DNA of 8,317 nucleotides, taken from NCBI GenBank assembly GCA_947452665.1, contig CANGEH010000087.1, positions 1 to 8,317 on the forward strand, in the 5' to 3' direction. Each line of letters opens with the position of its first letter. Positions within the stretch are counted from its first letter, which is position 1. The position numbers and the translations under genes are program-made. Below are positions 7,427-8,317 of the stretch, piece by piece. The notes under the pieces were generated by a model. The model did no database searches, had not been told where the DNA came from, and worked only from the letters and a program-made list of their open reading frames with translations. Origin of the DNA: Caulobacteraceae bacterium (GTDB taxonomy: Bacteria > Pseudomonadota > Alphaproteobacteria > Caulobacterales > Caulobacteraceae).

Positions 7427-7881
7427 GCCTGGCTTGGCGCGGGCATGGGCTTGGATGGCGGATTAGTCTCTGAAGCCAGGGCATCGGCGAGGCTATAGGC
7501 CTCAAGCACTGCCGAGGTCGCATCGCGCGCCTTCATCAAGGCTTCGCGCAGGGTGCAGCCTTCAAGGCTCGGACAATCTTCGCATTTTCGAAACGCCATA
7601 TGGCTGACGCAAGGGGCGAGCGCCAAGGGTCCATCCACGACGCGAATGACCTGGGCAAAGCTGATCTCGGCGGCGGGACGGGCCAATTGATAGCCGCCAT
7701 ACTTGCCGCGCCGGCTAATGATCAGGCCGCGGCGGCTAAGCTCCAGCAATATGGCTTCAAGAAACTTACGCGGCGCATCAGCTCGGCTGGCAATCTCAGA
7801 CGAGGTCATCTGCGCGCCGGTCTCATCGCGGGCCAATTCAACCAGGGCGCGGAGGGCATAACGGGCCTTGTGAGACAGCAT
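7423..7881 (-). CDS. Rrf2 family transcriptional regulator with a cysteine cluster
   Basis: A 152-residue DNA-binding regulator of the Rrf2 family (relatives include IscR, NsrR, RirA and CymR). The winged helix-turn-helix occupies about residues 1-65, opening with MLSHKARYALRALVELA and including the wing RRGKYGGYQLARP (57-69). After the dimerisation region come four cysteines, C91, C100, C103 and C109 (C-X8-C-X2-C-X5-C), which probably hold an Fe-S cluster or sense redox state. This spacing differs from the three-cysteine pattern of IscR, so what it senses is open. The ATG at 7881 is favoured because family members start at this MLSHKARYAL-type sequence; AAGGA lies about 11 bases upstream. 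A TTG at 7929 would add 16 residues of non-family sequence. No target gene lies beside it in the same direction, which hints at a regulator acting elsewhere or on itself. Confidence 0.9.
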   Translation of the reverse strand: MLSHKARYALRALVELARDETGAQMTSSEIASRADAPRKFLEAILLELSRRGLIISRRGKYGGYQLARPAAEISFAQVIRVVDGPLALAPCVSHMAFRKCEDCPSLEGCTLREALMKARDATSAVLEAYSLADALASETNPPSKPMPAPSQA

Positions 7882-7931
7882 CGGAGTGGGGTCCTTTATA
7901 CGCCGACAATAGGCCGTTGTAGCGACCAAGT

Positions 7932-7942
7932 CCTAGCCTAGG
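7932..7942. promoter_or_regulatory. Palindrome CCTAG-C-CTAGG, candidate Rrf2 operator
   Basis: A perfect inverted repeat with 5-base arms and one central base, 51 bases upstream of the Rrf2 start. Rrf2 proteins are dimers that often control their own genes, so self-binding is plausible. It lies just downstream of a weak candidate promoter on the minus strand (TTGAAT, complement of 7974-7979, 17 bases, TAAACC, complement of 7951-7956), where a bound dimer would block transcription. Function is inferred only from position and symmetry. Confidence 0.35.
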
Positions 7943-7980
7943 GTTCCAGCGGTTTACAGTCTCCTGTGCGCAAATTCAAA

Positions 7981-8007
7981 TTGACTGAAAATGGGGCTTG
8001 CTATGCT
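7981..8007 (+). promoter_or_regulatory. Weak possible promoter
   Basis: TTGACT (7981-7986) and TATGCT (8002-8007) resemble sigma-70 elements but are separated by only 15 bases, shorter than the usual 16-18. If real, it would be an upstream promoter for the same transcript as the one at 8251. Confidence 0.25.
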
Positions 8008-8009
8008 GG

Positions 8010-8021
8010 AGGCCCGGGCCT
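8010..8021. repeat. 12-bp perfect palindrome AGGCCCGGGCCT
   Basis: A fully self-complementary 12-mer immediately after the weak promoter at 7981-8007. Its core GCCCGGGC also occurs at 6094-6101 in the other divergent gap. It could be a protein site or chance in GC-rich DNA. Confidence 0.4.
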
Positions 8022-8097
8022 AGAAGCGGCGCTCGCTGAATGAGGCGGACCGGAAACGGTATTGAGGGTTTAGAAAAAAGTCTTTTCTTCCTTGATA

Positions 8098-8202
8098 TTT
8101 GTTAAGGGTTTGTCTAGGTTCCGCAGCTCAGCCGATGGGTTTGTGTTTTTGGGGATGGTGCATATGTGCCGGCCTTGGGGACGATTTTTTGTTAAGGGTT
8201 TG
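8098..8202. repeat. 15-bp direct repeat TTTGTTAAGGGTTTG, two copies 90 bases apart
   Basis: Exact copies at 8098-8112 and 8188-8202. The shorter core AGGGTTT also occurs at 8065-8071, and related TGGGTTT lies at 8136-8142. All lie upstream of the promoter at 8251 in G/T-rich DNA. Possible roles are binding sites for an activator or nucleoid protein; a local duplication is the alternative. Confidence 0.55.
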
Positions 8203-8250
8203 GGCCATTTTGTTGGCTTGGGTGTTTTTCAAAAGGTTTAGATTTGTTGG

Positions 8251-8279
8251 TTGACTTAGGTTTTGAGGGCGACTAGAAC
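8251..8279 (+). promoter_or_regulatory. Strong sigma-70 type promoter, probably for a stable RNA operon
   Basis: TTGACT (8251-8256, five of six consensus bases), a 17-base spacer, and TAGAAC (8274-8279, four of six). The bases just after the -10 are CCGCCCTCCGCC, a GC-rich discriminator like those of stringently controlled rRNA and tRNA promoters. The DNA upstream is AT-richer, with T and A tracts around 8225-8234 in the place of an UP element. Transcription would start near 8286 and leave the window; no open frame with a ribosome site follows in the remaining 30 bases, and a small hairpin (CGCCG 8288-8292 / CGGCG 8298-8302) opens the transcript. I infer an rRNA or tRNA operon beyond the window edge. 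Confidence 0.6.
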
Positions 8280-8317
8280 CCGCCCTCCGCCGACCACCGG
8301 CGCTAAACAGTGGGGCC

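Larger units (their letters stand above)
7882..8317. other. Long non-coding region upstream of the Rrf2 gene and of a probable downstream RNA operon
   Basis: 436 bases without a convincing gene on either strand. The part nearest the Rrf2 gene holds its ribosome site and a short palindrome. From about 8060 the + strand turns T- and G-rich: I count 127 G or T among the 170 bases of 8101-8270, while G+C is only 79 of 170, well below the neighbouring genes. It contains a 15-bp direct repeat and ends in a strong promoter. Short open frames here (21 to 39 codons) lack ribosome sites. Confidence 0.7.

Noticed and set aside
8040..8105. 21-codon frame on the + strand
   Set aside because: No ribosome site and no recognisable sequence.
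8127..8207. 26-codon frame on the - strand
   Set aside because: No ribosome site; the composition simply mirrors the A/C-rich strand.
8060..8245. Resemblance of GGGTTTA motifs to telomere-type repeats
   Set aside because: The copies are scattered and not tandem, and the window is plainly bacterial chromosome.
8135..8254. 39-codon frame on the + strand with a hydrophobic product
   Set aside because: There is no ribosome site, the G/T-rich DNA alone explains the F/L/W/V/G content, and the frame ends inside the -35 element of the promoter at 8251.
1..8317. CRISPR array, insertion sequence, prophage or defence genes
   Set aside because: I saw no regularly spaced repeats, transposase, integrase or defence-type domains; all genes recognised are core-type genes.

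Overview
This window looks like a stretch of an alphaproteobacterial chromosome. The evidence is the secD-secF pair followed directly by an Mth938/NDUFAF3-type (DUF498) gene, the rhomboid protease next to a small tandem-CBS protein, and moderately GC-rich coding sequence with AT-richer intergenic gaps. A Caulobacterales- or Hyphomonadaceae-like source is my best guess from gene content and protein style. That placement is an inference, not a demonstration.

Layout. (1) Bases 23-2931, + strand: a tight operon secD, secF, DUF498 with gaps of 10 and 4 bases. SecD and SecF form the accessory membrane complex that helps the Sec translocon move proteins across the inner membrane. The third gene is the small protein that often follows them in this class. 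(2) Bases 2932-3060: a tail-to-tail gap dominated by a GC-rich two-tier hairpin, a probable bidirectional terminator or dispersed repeat. (3) Bases 3061-6006, - strand: a 981-residue predicted lipoprotein of the M16 zinc-protease family. (4) Bases 6007-6195: a divergent control region with a 12-bp direct repeat and small inverted repeats. (5) Bases 6196-6885, + strand: a rhomboid intramembrane protease starting with TTG. (6) Bases 6995-7426, + strand: a tandem-CBS protein. (7) Bases 7423-7881, - strand: an Rrf2-family regulator with four clustered cysteines. Its stop codon overlaps that of the CBS gene. (8) Bases 7882-8317: 436 bases without a convincing gene. This part has a 5-1-5 palindrome upstream of the Rrf2 gene, a strongly G/T-biased stretch with a 15-bp direct repeat, and near the end a good sigma-70 type promoter with a GC-rich discriminator. 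The promoter points out of the window and probably drives a stable RNA, perhaps an rRNA operon.

How the genes fit together. Several products concern the cell envelope: SecDF (export), the M16 lipoprotein (periplasmic or outer-membrane proteolysis) and the rhomboid protease (cleavage within the membrane). No shared pathway is shown beyond secD-secF. The CBS protein and the Rrf2 regulator are likely sensors, of adenosyl nucleotides and of Fe-S or redox state respectively.

I found no CRISPR array, insertion sequence, prophage gene or tRNA. The coding part is ordinary core genome. The least explained stretch is 7930-8317, and I see no clear new multi-gene system.
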